This document shows positions 25,008 to 32,626 of a stretch of 37,523 nucleotides of DNA, piece by piece. The translations under genes were made by a program, and so were the position numbers. The stretch lies in contig JAZTZV010000044.1 of assembly GCA_045637645.1 (NCBI GenBank), forward strand, positions 1-37,523, in the 5' to 3' direction. The notes under the pieces were generated by a model, which was given only the letters and a program-made list of their open reading frames with translations, made no database searches and was not told the origin of the DNA. Source of the DNA: RGIG1959 sp045637645 (GTDB lineage: Bacteria > Bacillota > Clostridia > Oscillospirales > Acutalibacteraceae). Numbering within the stretch: position 1 is the first letter of the stretch; each line of letters starts with the position of its first letter.

Positions 25008-25019
25008 GAAAAAGTCTCC

Positions 25020-25982
25020 TTAAGTGATATCGTGTGCGCGATCAAGGAAAGCCGCGCCGATGATGCCCGCTTTGTTGCCGAGTGCGGCGGCTTCGAGGCG
25101 GGTCTGGTATAAGCTGTATTTACTGTAACGTTCTTCCGCGACAAACAGGCGCAAAGGGGAAAGCAGGGTTTCCGCTTCGTGGGAAACACCGCCGCCGATG
25201 CACATGAGTTCGGGCTGGAAGATGTTGATGATGTTGGTCAGACCGCAGGTCATCCAACGCAAATAGTTGGCGATCAATTCGCCTGCGACGAGATCGCCCG
25301 CTTTCATGGCATCGAAAGCGGTTTTGCCGTCGACCTCTTCGAGCGTCGGGGCAAAACGCCACAAAATGCTGTCGGGACGTGCTTGCATGGCTTCGCGGGT
25401 TTGACGGATGAGTGCCGTTGCCGAGCAATATTGCTCAAAGCAACCGCGACGACCGCAACCGCAAAGGATGCCGTCTTTTTGAATGACAATGTGACCGAGC
25501 TCCGCGCCGGCGTAGTTGCAACCGGTGTAGATCTTGCCGTCGAACACGATGCCCGAGCCGATGCCCGTGCCGATGGTGATGAGGATGAAGCTGTTGCTGC
25601 CTTTGGCGGCACCCGCGATGTATTCGCCGTAAGCGGCGGTGTTGGCGTCGTTGTCGATTGTGACGGGACGACCCAGACGCGCTTCCATTTCGGCTTGAAG
25701 CGGCAAATTTTCGAAATTCAAGTTGCAGGCATATTCAACGATGCCCGTTTTGGTGTTGCAGGTGCCGGGAGAGCCGATGCCGATACGTTCGATATCGTCC
25801 ATGGTCAAGCCCGCCGATGCAACAAGCTCTTTGGCGACATTCGCCATGTTGTCCATGATGTCCGTGGCGTTGCGGCTGTCGGTGCAGGTGCAACACGTGG
25901 TGGAAGCCAAAATGTTGTAATCGTCATCCACAATGCCGAATTTGATGCAGGTTCCTCCGAGATCGATTCCAATGCGGGGCAT
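25020..25982 (-). CDS. ROK-family glucokinase
   Basis: This sugar kinase probably phosphorylates glucose with ATP in the cytoplasm. The 320-residue protein has the phosphate-binding GIDLGGTCIKFGIVD at the start, the DNDANTAAYGE catalytic region (Asp as base), GTGIGSGIV, and the ROK zinc site made of the His in ELGHIV and C-G-C-x4-C in LCGCGRRGCFEQY. An intact zinc site and no N-terminal DNA-binding domain indicate a kinase rather than a NagC-type repressor. I choose the ATG at 25982, nine bases after AAGGAGG; the upstream in-frame ATG touches that site. Its place next to hprK ties glucose phosphorylation to carbon catabolite control. Confidence 0.92.
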   Translation of the reverse strand: MPRIGIDLGGTCIKFGIVDDDYNILASTTCCTCTDSRNATDIMDNMANVAKELVASAGLTMDDIERIGIGSPGTCNTKTGIVEYACNLNFENLPLQAEMEARLGRPVTIDNDANTAAYGEYIAGAAKGSNSFILITIGTGIGSGIVFDGKIYTGCNYAGAELGHIVIQKDGILCGCGRRGCFEQYCSATALIRQTREAMQARPDSILWRFAPTLEEVDGKTAFDAMKAGDLVAGELIANYLRWMTCGLTNIINIFQPELMCIGGGVSHEAETLLSPLRLFVAEERYSKYSLYQTRLEAAALGNKAGIIGAAFLDRAHDIT

Positions 25983-25996
25983 AGCGCACATCCTCC

Positions 25997-26962
25997 TTAA
26001 AATTTACTCCAATCGGCTTGCAAAGCGGCGTCCGCAGGGGCGGCGTCGCCCATGCCGAGCTTGTGAAGCAGCTCTTGCGCGGCGTTGTAACCCATTTTCT
26101 TTTGACGGTTGTTCATCGCCGCGATCTCGATGACGATCGCAAGGTTTCGACCTGGTTTGACGGGAATGGTTACGCGCGGCACTTTGTTGCCGAGAATGTC
26201 GATATAATCGTTTTCAAGACCCATGCGGTCATACGCTTTCGACGAATCCCACGGTTCCATTTCAATGACCATGTCGATTTTTTCGGTCAGCTTAACGGCA
26301 CCCATACCGAAGATACGGCGCACATTGACAATGCCGATGCCGCGCAGTTCGATGAAGTGGCGAATGTTTTCGGGGGCGGATCCGACGAGCGTCTTATTGG
26401 AAACGCGACGAATCTCGACCGCGTCGTCCGCAATCAAACGGTGACCGCGTTTGAGAAGCTCAACGGCGGTTTCGCTTTTGCCGACGCCGCTGTCGCCCGT
26501 GAGGAGAACGCCTTCGCCGTAAACTTCGACGAACACGCCGTGGCGGGTGATGCGCGGCGCGAGTTGAACGCCGAGCAGGGAGATGATCGATGCCATCAAT
26601 TCGGACGTACCTTGCGCGGAACGCAACAGCGGCACTTCATATTCGGAGCAAAGCGCCGACAATTCGGGAATATCCAAATCGCGTGCAATGATAATGGCGA
26701 CGGGGGCATAGGAGACGAAATCGCGCAGGTGTTTCTCGCGCACGTCCTGTGACAAACTGTACAAATAGCTTTCCTCGCCCTTGCCGATGATTTGCAAGCG
26801 TTCGGGATCGAAAAATTCGAAATAACCGCCGAATGCCATACCGGGGCGGTTGATGTCCATCGTGTGGATGGTGATCTCCTCGGGATCGCGCGGGAGAAAC
26901 AACGTTTCCAAGTTGCATTCGTCCATGATTTTTTTGAGAGACACGGAATAAGTCTGTTTCAT
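25997..26962 (-). CDS. hprK: HPr kinase/phosphorylase
   Basis: HprK phosphorylates Ser46 of HPr, or removes that phosphate, in response to glycolytic metabolites, and so controls carbon catabolite repression. The 321-residue protein has an N-terminal regulatory domain, the Walker A motif GDSGVGKS (156-163), RGHRLIADDAVEI after it with the catalytic aspartates, and the family signature GIGIVNVRRIFGMGAV. I choose the ATG at 26962, four bases after AGGAGG on the minus strand; the 22-residue upstream extension lies in the intergenic gap. The gene follows the pseudouridine synthase by 22 bases and precedes the ROK kinase by 14. Its partner HPr is not encoded in the window. Confidence 0.95.
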   Translation of the reverse strand: MKQTYSVSLKKIMDECNLETLFLPRDPEEITIHTMDINRPGMAFGGYFEFFDPERLQIIGKGEESYLYSLSQDVREKHLRDFVSYAPVAIIIARDLDIPELSALCSEYEVPLLRSAQGTSELMASIISLLGVQLAPRITRHGVFVEVYGEGVLLTGDSGVGKSETAVELLKRGHRLIADDAVEIRRVSNKTLVGSAPENIRHFIELRGIGIVNVRRIFGMGAVKLTEKIDMVIEMEPWDSSKAYDRMGLENDYIDILGNKVPRVTIPVKPGRNLAIVIEIAAMNNRQKKMGYNAAQELLHKLGMGDAAPADAALQADWSKF

Positions 26963-26984
26963 ACATATCCTCCTGTCGGTCGAA

Positions 26985-27956
26985 TTATGATTTCGGGCGA
27001 ATCTCGCCCTTGTAAAAGGCGTCGGCAAACCACACGCTGTCGAGCGTGAATTCCCGATCCTGCAGGTACGAAAGTTCCGCCGCGTCGGTGGTGAAACGGA
27101 AAATCAAGCGGTAGGAGCAAAGCGCTTGTTTGGTGATGCCGAAGCGTTTGTTTTGCTCGTTTTTGCCGTATTTGCCGTCGCCGACAAGCGGGTGTCCGAT
27201 GGATGCCAGGTGTGCACGGATCTGATGGGTGCGACCCGTCAGCAGGTCGATGTCGAGAAGTGACACACCGTTTTTCTCGCCGAGCACCGTGTAACGTGTG
27301 GCGATTTTGCGCCCTTGTCCTTCTTTTTGAGAAATGTACACACGGTTTTGGGATTCGTTTTTATCAAGATACGCTTCCAGCAAATCGCTTTTCTTGGGCA
27401 TCGAGCCGTACACAAGGCACAGATAATGTTTTTCGAGCTCGCGATGCTTAAGCTTGTCGTTGAGAATGCGAAGTGCCGCGGCGTTTTTCGCCGCGATGAC
27501 AATGCCGCAGGTGTTGCGGTCGATGCGGTTGACGAGAGCGGGAGCAAAGCTGTTTTCCGCTTCGGGGTCGTATTCGCCTTTTTCGTACAAATAGCGTTGC
27601 ACGCGGAAGATGAGCGTGTCGGTGAATTCGCTGTCGTCGGGATGAACGATCAGTCCGACGGGTTTGTTAAGAAGCATCATGTTTTCGTCTTCATACACGA
27701 TTGACAACGTCTTGGATGCGTGCATAAACTCGTAGACAGGCGCGCTTTGAACCAGCACATCGTCGGGAAGGTAAATCGCGATCACGTCGCCTGCCTCGAG
27801 CTTGTCCTCGGCGGCGATGCGCTTGCCGTTGCGTTTGATATCCTTTTTGCGAATCGCCTTGTACATCAGCGAGGCGGGGAGTAACCGAAACGTCTTTGTG
27901 AGAAATTTGTCGAGTCGTTGTCCCGCGTCGTTGGGTTTAACGGTGATTTGTTTCAT
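26985..27956 (-). CDS. RluA-family 23S rRNA pseudouridine synthase (RluC/RluD-like)
   Basis: The enzyme converts specific uridines of rRNA, or possibly tRNA, to pseudouridine. The 323-residue protein has an N-terminal S4 RNA-binding domain (about 12-75: RLDKFLTKTF, IKRNGKRI). The catalytic domain follows with VNRIDRNTCGIVIAAKN, whose aspartate is the expected nucleophile, and LLTGRTHQIRAHLASIGHPLVGD. The arrangement fits the RluC/RluD/RluB-like branch of the RluA family. It is the first gene after the strong promoter at 28000-28028 and begins the probable operon with hprK. AAAAAGGA precedes the start. Confidence 0.92.
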   Translation of the reverse strand: MKQITVKPNDAGQRLDKFLTKTFRLLPASLMYKAIRKKDIKRNGKRIAAEDKLEAGDVIAIYLPDDVLVQSAPVYEFMHASKTLSIVYEDENMMLLNKPVGLIVHPDDSEFTDTLIFRVQRYLYEKGEYDPEAENSFAPALVNRIDRNTCGIVIAAKNAAALRILNDKLKHRELEKHYLCLVYGSMPKKSDLLEAYLDKNESQNRVYISQKEGQGRKIATRYTVLGEKNGVSLLDIDLLTGRTHQIRAHLASIGHPLVGDGKYGKNEQNKRFGITKQALCSYRLIFRFTTDAAELSYLQDREFTLDSVWFADAFYKGEIRPKS

Positions 27957-27999
27957 AGCATCGGGTCCTTTTTCGAGAAAATCTTTTTATACAGAATTC

Positions 28000-28028
28000 A
28001 TTATAGCATATATCTCTTGTCTTTTCAA
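28000..28028 (-). promoter_or_regulatory. Strong sigma-A promoter of the rluA-hprK-glcK-murB-whiA-dnaE block
   Basis: On the minus strand TTGAAA (28023-28028), 17 bases, TGC-TATAAT (-10 at 28000-28005). The gaps between the next six genes are only 12-27 bases and I see no terminator in them. Confidence 0.8.
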
Positions 28029-28094
28029 AGGGAATTTTCAGAAATCGTGTCAGAATCCCTTGCAATCTGCGAAAACGATTTCGATCGAAACAAA

Positions 28095-28126
28095 AACGGT
28101 GATCAAGTCAAGACTTGATCGCCGTT
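28095..28126 (-). terminator. Terminator of the Thr-rich lipoprotein gene
   Basis: Arms AACGGTGATCAAGTC (28095-28109) and GACTTGATCGCCGTT (28112-28126), with one G-T pair, are followed on the minus strand by TTTTTGTTTCG. It sits just after the stop at 28137 and shields the rluA promoter from read-through. Confidence 0.85.
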
Positions 28127-28136
28127 CGGGGCTTGA

Positions 28137-28808
28137 TTAAGCAGTTTTGCGAATGAAATATACAATCGAATCGGGGGTGACGCAAAAATCGTCTTCGGTT
28201 ATGACGGAAATCGTCACGCCTTCAAACTCAAAGTCGCAAAGATTATATCCGTCCATGGTTCTGTCTGCGGGTCTCGCATATTTGAACGTCACGCCGTACA
28301 TGTCTGCCAATTGTTCGCCGTTCACACGTTCGGATAACCCGACAAAGACGGAGGAGGCTGTCATACCGTGTAATGTGCGAATAACAGCGTCGGGTTTCGG
28401 TTGAGGAAGCGGATCCATGTGATATTGGTCGTTCGCGTCGCGCGTGCTTGAATCCATGTCGCCGTCCAAAGCGGCAAAGCCTTCTTCAAAACCGTATTTC
28501 CCGCTTCCGTCTTGCAACTTTACGATCGGTCCGCCGTTGAGATACCAAATGGCAACGACATCTCCGTGTTTCTCTTGAATTTGAGAAAAAGGCATGCCGA
28601 TTTCCGAGAGCAAATCAAGATTCACGGTAGGCGGCGGAGTTGTTGCCGTCGTTGTTGTTGTTGTCGTTGTTGTTGTTGTCGCCGCTTCGGTAGTGGTTGT
28701 AACGTTATCAATTTGGAAAGCGGTTCCGTTCGGTTGACAAGCCGTGAGCATCGTGAGGCAAAGGATCACAGACAGTAAAATCGCAACCGTCGTTTTCAAG
28801 GCTTTCAT
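28137..28808 (-). CDS. Lipoprotein with polythreonine linker, function unknown
   Basis: The 223-residue protein has a signal peptide with the lipobox LTAC (21-24), so Cys24 should carry a lipid anchor on the outer face of the membrane. A low-complexity linker of about 25 residues, mostly Thr with Ala and three Pro, follows (about 33-60). The rest is a compact domain of about 160 residues beginning LLSEIGMPFSQIQEKHG that I cannot assign. The Thr linker is encoded by a run of ACA and ACG codons. The ATG at 28808 follows AAAGGAGG by eight bases, and a consensus promoter lies upstream. It is transcribed divergently from radC. Such short start-helix patterns (GM.FSQIQEKHG) recur in small lipoproteins but carry no fixed function. 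Confidence 0.82.
   Translation of the reverse strand: MKALKTTVAILLSVILCLTMLTACQPNGTAFQIDNVTTTTEAATTTTTTTTTTTATTPPPTVNLDLLSEIGMPFSQIQEKHGDVVAIWYLNGGPIVKLQDGSGKYGFEEGFAALDGDMDSSTRDANDQYHMDPLPQPKPDAVIRTLHGMTASSVFVGLSERVNGEQLADMYGVTFKYARPADRTMDGYNLCDFEFEGVTISVITEDDFCVTPDSIVYFIRKTA
28640..28683 (+). repeat. GTT/GTC trinucleotide microsatellite encoding the Thr linker
   Basis: A run of GTT and GTC triplets (ACA/ACG/GAC on the coding strand) lies inside the lipoprotein gene. Because the unit is three bases, length changes would alter linker length but not the reading frame. Confidence 0.8.
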
Positions 28809-28853
28809 AAAGATACCTCCTTTTGAATCCCAAAGCATCGTTCCTGCATGTAT

Positions 28854-28882
28854 AGTATATCATGCCTCAAAATTGTTGTCAA
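28854..28882 (-). promoter_or_regulatory. Consensus sigma-A promoter for the Thr-rich lipoprotein
   Basis: On the minus strand TTGACA (28877-28882), 17 bases, TGA-TATACT (-10 at 28854-28859), 46 bases before the ATG. Confidence 0.85.
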
Positions 28883-28895
28883 CTTGGGCAAAGTC

Positions 28896-28924
28896 TTGAC
28901 TTTGCCGTACAATACTTGTATACT
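28896..28924 (+). promoter_or_regulatory. Consensus sigma-A promoter for radC
   Basis: TTGACT (28896-28901), 17 bases, TATACT (28919-28924). It lies back to back with the promoter of the divergent lipoprotein gene: the two -35 elements are only 13 bases apart. Confidence 0.82.
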
Positions 28925-28970
28925 GAATGTGCTTTGTGTAGGCGAAATCAAAATCGGTGGGGTGAAAGAG

Positions 28971-29681
28971 TTGTCCGAGCATATTCATAAGGGACATCGC
29001 GAGCGCATGAAAACGCGCTATATCGAACAAGGATTTCGCACATTTAAGCCCCATGAACTGGTGGAAATGTTGTTGTATTACGGTGTTCCGCAAAAAGATA
29101 CCAATCCGATGGCGCACCGGTTGCTGAATGTGTTCGGAAGCGTGCGCGGCGTGTTGGCGGCGGATCGGGAATTGCTGTTGACTGTCGAAGGTGTCACGCC
29201 GCATGTTGCGACGATGTTGAATCTGGTCGGCGATTTGTGTCGCTATTGCGCCGAGGAAGCGATGCCTGTCGGCATGTCACTTCGCACGACCGAAGATTTT
29301 GTGGCGTTTTTGCGTCCGCGTTTCGACGGCTTGCCCGTCGAAGAGGTGTGGATCGTTTGTATGGATATGCTGGCGCGCGTCGTCGGAGTGCATCAAATCT
29401 CCGTCGGAACACCGATGAATGCGGAAATCAACATGCGTAAGATCATGCAGTTTGCGTTGGCGGACAATGCCTCCCAATTGGTGATGGCGCATAATCATCC
29501 GTCGGGGATCGCTCTGCCGTCGCAACCCGATGTCCGCGCGACAATCGCGCTTGCCAAAGCACTGGAAGGCGTGAACATCAAGTTGATGGATCATTTGATT
29601 TATGCGCGCGATAACGAATGTGTGTCATTTAACGACAGCTATGATTTTGAGCTTGCCCTGCGAGGTTTGGGAAGCGTGTAA
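28971..29681 (+). CDS. radC: RadC-family JAMM/MPN-domain protein
   Basis: RadC proteins have a helix-hairpin-helix region followed by a JAMM/MPN metalloprotease-like domain; the old DNA-repair name is not well supported and the true function is unclear. Here the product (236 residues from the chosen start) has HKGHRERMKTRYIEQGF at the N-terminus, a helical DNA-binding-like part (about 30-100), and AHNHPSGIALPSQPD (roughly 174-188). That last stretch carries the HxHPSG...S..D metal ligands. The open frame extends upstream to 28848, but the promoter at 28896-28924 excludes those starts. I favour TTG at 28971, preceded by GGTGAAAG; GTG at 28962 is an alternative. Confidence 0.88.
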   Translation: MSEHIHKGHRERMKTRYIEQGFRTFKPHELVEMLLYYGVPQKDTNPMAHRLLNVFGSVRGVLAADRELLLTVEGVTPHVATMLNLVGDLCRYCAEEAMPVGMSLRTTEDFVAFLRPRFDGLPVEEVWIVCMDMLARVVGVHQISVGTPMNAEINMRKIMQFALADNASQLVMAHNHPSGIALPSQPDVRATIALAKALEGVNIKLMDHLIYARDNECVSFNDSYDFELALRGLGSV

Positions 29682-29688
29682 TAAAAAG

Positions 29689-29723
29689 AAAGAGAAGATT
29701 CGTGAATCACGAGTCTTCTCTTT
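29689..29723. terminator. Bidirectional terminator between radC and the CLC transporter gene
   Basis: Seventeen-base arms, AAAGAGAAGATTCGTGA (29689-29705) and TCACGAGTCTTCTCTTT (29707-29723), with one G-T pair. A-rich sequence lies on the left and T-rich on the right. It serves both convergent genes. Confidence 0.87.
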
Positions 29724-29726
29724 TTG

Positions 29727-30986
29727 TTATTTAACGGGTCGGTTGATATATTCTGCGCGAAGTTTGGAATAGACGATGTGCTGTTCGTGATACAGTCCAT
29801 AGTTACCCGACAACAGATAACTGATCACGCACGCAGGTGCAAACAACAGCAAACCGCTCGAGCCGAACAGTTCCACACTTAAGATAATCGAAGCAACCGG
29901 ACAGTTGACCACACCGCAGAACACGGCAATCATGCCGATGGCGGCGGCAAATCCCGCATCCAAGCCGAACAGCGGCCCAACGATGCAACCGAAGGTCGAG
30001 CCGATGAACAACGTCGGCACGATTTCGCCGCCCTTAAAGCCGCATCCGATGGTGATGGCGGTGAACAGCATTTTCCACAAGAATGCCGCAGGAACGCCGC
30101 TTCCCTCGTTGACGGCGCGGTAAATGATCTCGGTTCCCGAACCGTTGTATTCGTTTGTGCCGCAAAGGTAGGTCAGCGCAATCAACGCACATGCCCCCAC
30201 TGCGATGCGCAGGAACGGATTCGGAAACGCGCGTTTGAAAAGGTGATGGCTTTCGCGCATCGACAGACAAAATACAACGCTGATGCCCGCACACAGCACC
30301 GACAATAATGCGACGCGCCACATGACATCAAACGATACGGCGGGGATGTCTACTGTAAATGACATGGGATGCGAGCCGAGAAGCAGCGCAATCGCGTAGC
30401 TTAACAACGCCGCAACGGTGCAGGGGAGAAGCGCGGCATAGTACATCACGCCGACGCTGACCACTTCAATGGCGAAAAAGACGGCTGTAAGCGGAGTGCA
30501 AAACAGAGCCGAAAACAACGCGCTCATGCCGCAAAGTGTGACAATGTGCATGTCGCGCTCGTTCAAACGCATGAGCGTGCCGAGCTTGACGCCGATGCTG
30601 CCTCCCAGTTGAAGTGCCGCGCCTTCGCGTCCTGCCGAGCCGCCCAGCAAATGAGTCAAAAAAGTCGCAACAAAAATCAACGGTGCCATCATCAAGCGAA
30701 TGTGGCGACCCGTTCTCACCGAACTGATGACTTCATCCGTGCCGGCGGATTCCAACATATGCGTCACGGTGTAAAGAAACACGATCACAATGCCGCCGAC
30801 GGGTAACAGCCAAATCAGCCAGGCGTGTTCGCCGAAAAAGAGGTTGGCATGCTCCACGCTTTTATGGAACAGCGTACCGATCGGGCCGCCGACCGCCGCC
30901 GTTACCAATGCAACGATCAACCATTTGAATACGACGCATGTGTATTCTTTGATATGTTTATGCTTTTGTTTTAAAACGTCTTTCAT
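29727..30986 (-). CDS. CLC-family chloride or fluoride transporter
   Basis: The 419-residue membrane protein has the multi-span layout of CLC channels and antiporters. GSAGREGAALQLG near residue 125 corresponds to the GxEGP motif and carries the gating glutamate. GFKGGEIVPTLFIG near 320 corresponds to GxFxP. The first filter motif GSGIP is not visible; the matching place reads ESAGTDEVISSV. That departure and the GREG form recall the CLC-F fluoride/proton antiporter branch, but the ion cannot be decided here and no fluoride riboswitch is seen upstream. GAGGAGAA precedes the ATG at 30986. It has its own promoter (31031-31058) and follows the MATE gene behind a terminator. Confidence 0.85.
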   Translation of the reverse strand: MKDVLKQKHKHIKEYTCVVFKWLIVALVTAAVGGPIGTLFHKSVEHANLFFGEHAWLIWLLPVGGIVIVFLYTVTHMLESAGTDEVISSVRTGRHIRLMMAPLIFVATFLTHLLGGSAGREGAALQLGGSIGVKLGTLMRLNERDMHIVTLCGMSALFSALFCTPLTAVFFAIEVVSVGVMYYAALLPCTVAALLSYAIALLLGSHPMSFTVDIPAVSFDVMWRVALLSVLCAGISVVFCLSMRESHHLFKRAFPNPFLRIAVGACALIALTYLCGTNEYNGSGTEIIYRAVNEGSGVPAAFLWKMLFTAITIGCGFKGGEIVPTLFIGSTFGCIVGPLFGLDAGFAAAIGMIAVFCGVVNCPVASIILSVELFGSSGLLLFAPACVISYLLSGNYGLYHEQHIVYSKLRAEYINRPVK

Positions 30987-31030
30987 AAAGAATTCTCCTC
31001 GGCATTGCCTACGTTTATAAACCAAAGCGT

Positions 31031-31058
31031 ATTATAGCACAAATTCGACAGAATGCAA
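31031..31058 (-). promoter_or_regulatory. Sigma-A promoter for the CLC transporter gene
   Basis: On the minus strand TTGCAT (31053-31058), 16 bases, TGC-TATAAT (-10 at 31031-31036), directly downstream of the MATE terminator. Confidence 0.65.
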
Positions 31059-31059
31059 G

Positions 31060-31091
31060 AAAAAAGCGCTGTTATAAAACAGCGCTTTTTT
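31060..31091. terminator. Terminator that overlaps the MATE stop codon
   Basis: Arms AAAAAAGCGCTGTT (31060-31073) and AACAGCGCTTTTTT (31078-31091) with a four-base loop. The stop codon (31072-31074) and the last codons of the MATE gene lie within the hairpin. Confidence 0.9.
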
Positions 31092-32553
31092 GAGCCAGAG
31101 GTCGAATTTCTTTTTTGTAAAGATGAATGAAGAATACGATGCACAAGGTGAGCGACATAAGCTCGGCGATGGGGAATGCCCACCAAACCGCATGAACATC
31201 ACCCATGAGCGACAACAGATATGCCGCGGGGATCAACACAACCAATTGGCGTCCGACGGATACGATCAAGCTTAAAATGCCGTGCGACAACGCTTGGAAA
31301 ACCGACGTGATGATGATACAGAAACCTGCAAACAAGAAACTGAAACTGATGGTTTTCAGTGCCGAAACCGCGATAGCGGCGGTTTCAGTTGACAAATTAA
31401 AGGGAATGAGCAACAGGTTGGGGAAGAATTGGAACAGTCCCAAACCAAAGAGCATCATCGCCATCGCACAAACCACGCTGAGTTTGACGGTTTTCATGAT
31501 ACGGTCGGGTTTTCTTGCACCGTAGTTGTATGCCACGATCGGCACCATACCGTTGTTTAATCCGAAAACAGGCATGAAGATGAAACTTTGGAGTTTGAAA
31601 TAGGTGCCGAGCACCGTGATGGCGGCTTCGCCGCTTTCCGGGAAATTCGATTTCAAAATCAAATTGAAAAAGAAGGTCATGACCGATGCAATTGAGGCCA
31701 TGATGATCGACGGTACACCGACCGAATAAATTTTGCCGATGGTACGTCCGTTGGGTCGGAAACGACGGAATGACAGATGAATTTCTTTGTTTTTGGTGCG
31801 GTTGAACCAAATCGCCAATCCCATCGCTACAATTTGACCAAACACAGTGGCAATGGCCGCGCCTGCGACGCCGAAGCCTTTAAAATCGCCGATGCCGAAG
31901 CCGAACACAGGATTCAGAATGCCGTCGATTTGTGCGATGAATTTGAGGATCGTCGTGCCGACAATACCGAGATTTTCGAAAAAGTCGGTGCCGAAAATAA
32001 ACAGCGGATCGAGAATGATGTTGATGATCGCGCCCGTGCCCTGCGTGATCATGGTGAACAGCGTTTTGCCTGTTGATTGCAACAAGCGTTCAAACACAAA
32101 TTGTCCGAACAAACCGATGGACAGCGAACAGCAAAGGGTGAGATATTGCGTGCCGTACGAAACGACCTGTTCGTTGTCGGTCATCATGCAAATGTAGGCA
32201 TGCGAACCGACCAATCCGAAAATCAAAAACGCGATATAGCTCAACACTGCCAGGAAAACGGCGTTGTTGGCGGCGCGTCCCGCTTCTTCGTGATTCTTTT
32301 CGCCGAGACTTCTGGACAACAATGCGTTCACACCGACGCCTGTGCCCGCGCCGACCGCGATCATCAGGTTTTGAACAGGGAAAGCGATGGTGACGGCGTT
32401 TAAGGCGTTTTCGTTGATTTGGGCAACGTAGATGCTGTCCACGATGTTGTACATCGCTTGTACCAACATCGAAATGATCATCGGGGTTGCCATGCTGAAC
32501 AGTAACCGCCCGATGGGCTTGGTGCCCATTTTGTTTTCTTTAAGCTGTGACAT
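31072..32553 (-). CDS. MATE-family multidrug efflux transporter
   Basis: The 493-residue protein has about twelve hydrophobic segments and the typical MATE opening KPIGRLLFSMATPMIISMLVQ-like sequence followed by NIVDSIYVAQ (about 35-45). The internally duplicated six-helix halves are visible (second half begins near SVGVPSIIMASIASVM). Such proteins export cationic drugs or metabolites using sodium or proton gradients; the substrate is unknown. I choose the ATG at 32553, eight bases after AAAGGA. The promoter at 32598-32626 overlaps the stop codon of the upstream amidohydrolase gene, so this gene can be expressed independently. Its 3' end is folded into its own terminator. Confidence 0.93.
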   Translation of the reverse strand: MSQLKENKMGTKPIGRLLFSMATPMIISMLVQAMYNIVDSIYVAQINENALNAVTIAFPVQNLMIAVGAGTGVGVNALLSRSLGEKNHEEAGRAANNAVFLAVLSYIAFLIFGLVGSHAYICMMTDNEQVVSYGTQYLTLCCSLSIGLFGQFVFERLLQSTGKTLFTMITQGTGAIINIILDPLFIFGTDFFENLGIVGTTILKFIAQIDGILNPVFGFGIGDFKGFGVAGAAIATVFGQIVAMGLAIWFNRTKNKEIHLSFRRFRPNGRTIGKIYSVGVPSIIMASIASVMTFFFNLILKSNFPESGEAAITVLGTYFKLQSFIFMPVFGLNNGMVPIVAYNYGARKPDRIMKTVKLSVVCAMAMMLFGLGLFQFFPNLLLIPFNLSTETAAIAVSALKTISFSFLFAGFCIIITSVFQALSHGILSLIVSVGRQLVVLIPAAYLLSLMGDVHAVWWAFPIAELMSLTLCIVFFIHLYKKEIRPLAQKSAVL

Positions 32554-32597
32554 AATCAAGATCCTTTGTCATTTTATTTCGTTTTTTAGCAACGGAC

Positions 32598-32626
32598 AGT
32601 ATATCAGCATTTTTAAAAAAAGTCAA
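32598..32626 (-). promoter_or_regulatory. Sigma-A promoter for the MATE gene
   Basis: On the minus strand TTGACT (32621-32626), 17 bases, TGA-TATACT (-10 at 32598-32603). The -35 element includes the TGA stop of the amidohydrolase gene (32623-32625). Confidence 0.75.

Noticed and set aside
28640..28683. Phase-variable tract in the Thr-rich lipoprotein
   Set aside because: The repeat unit is three bases, so slippage would not switch the frame; it simply encodes a flexible linker.
30987..31060. Fluoride riboswitch before the CLC gene
   Set aside because: The gap of about 85 bases is filled by a promoter, a ribosome binding site and the preceding terminator; I see no fluoride aptamer pattern.
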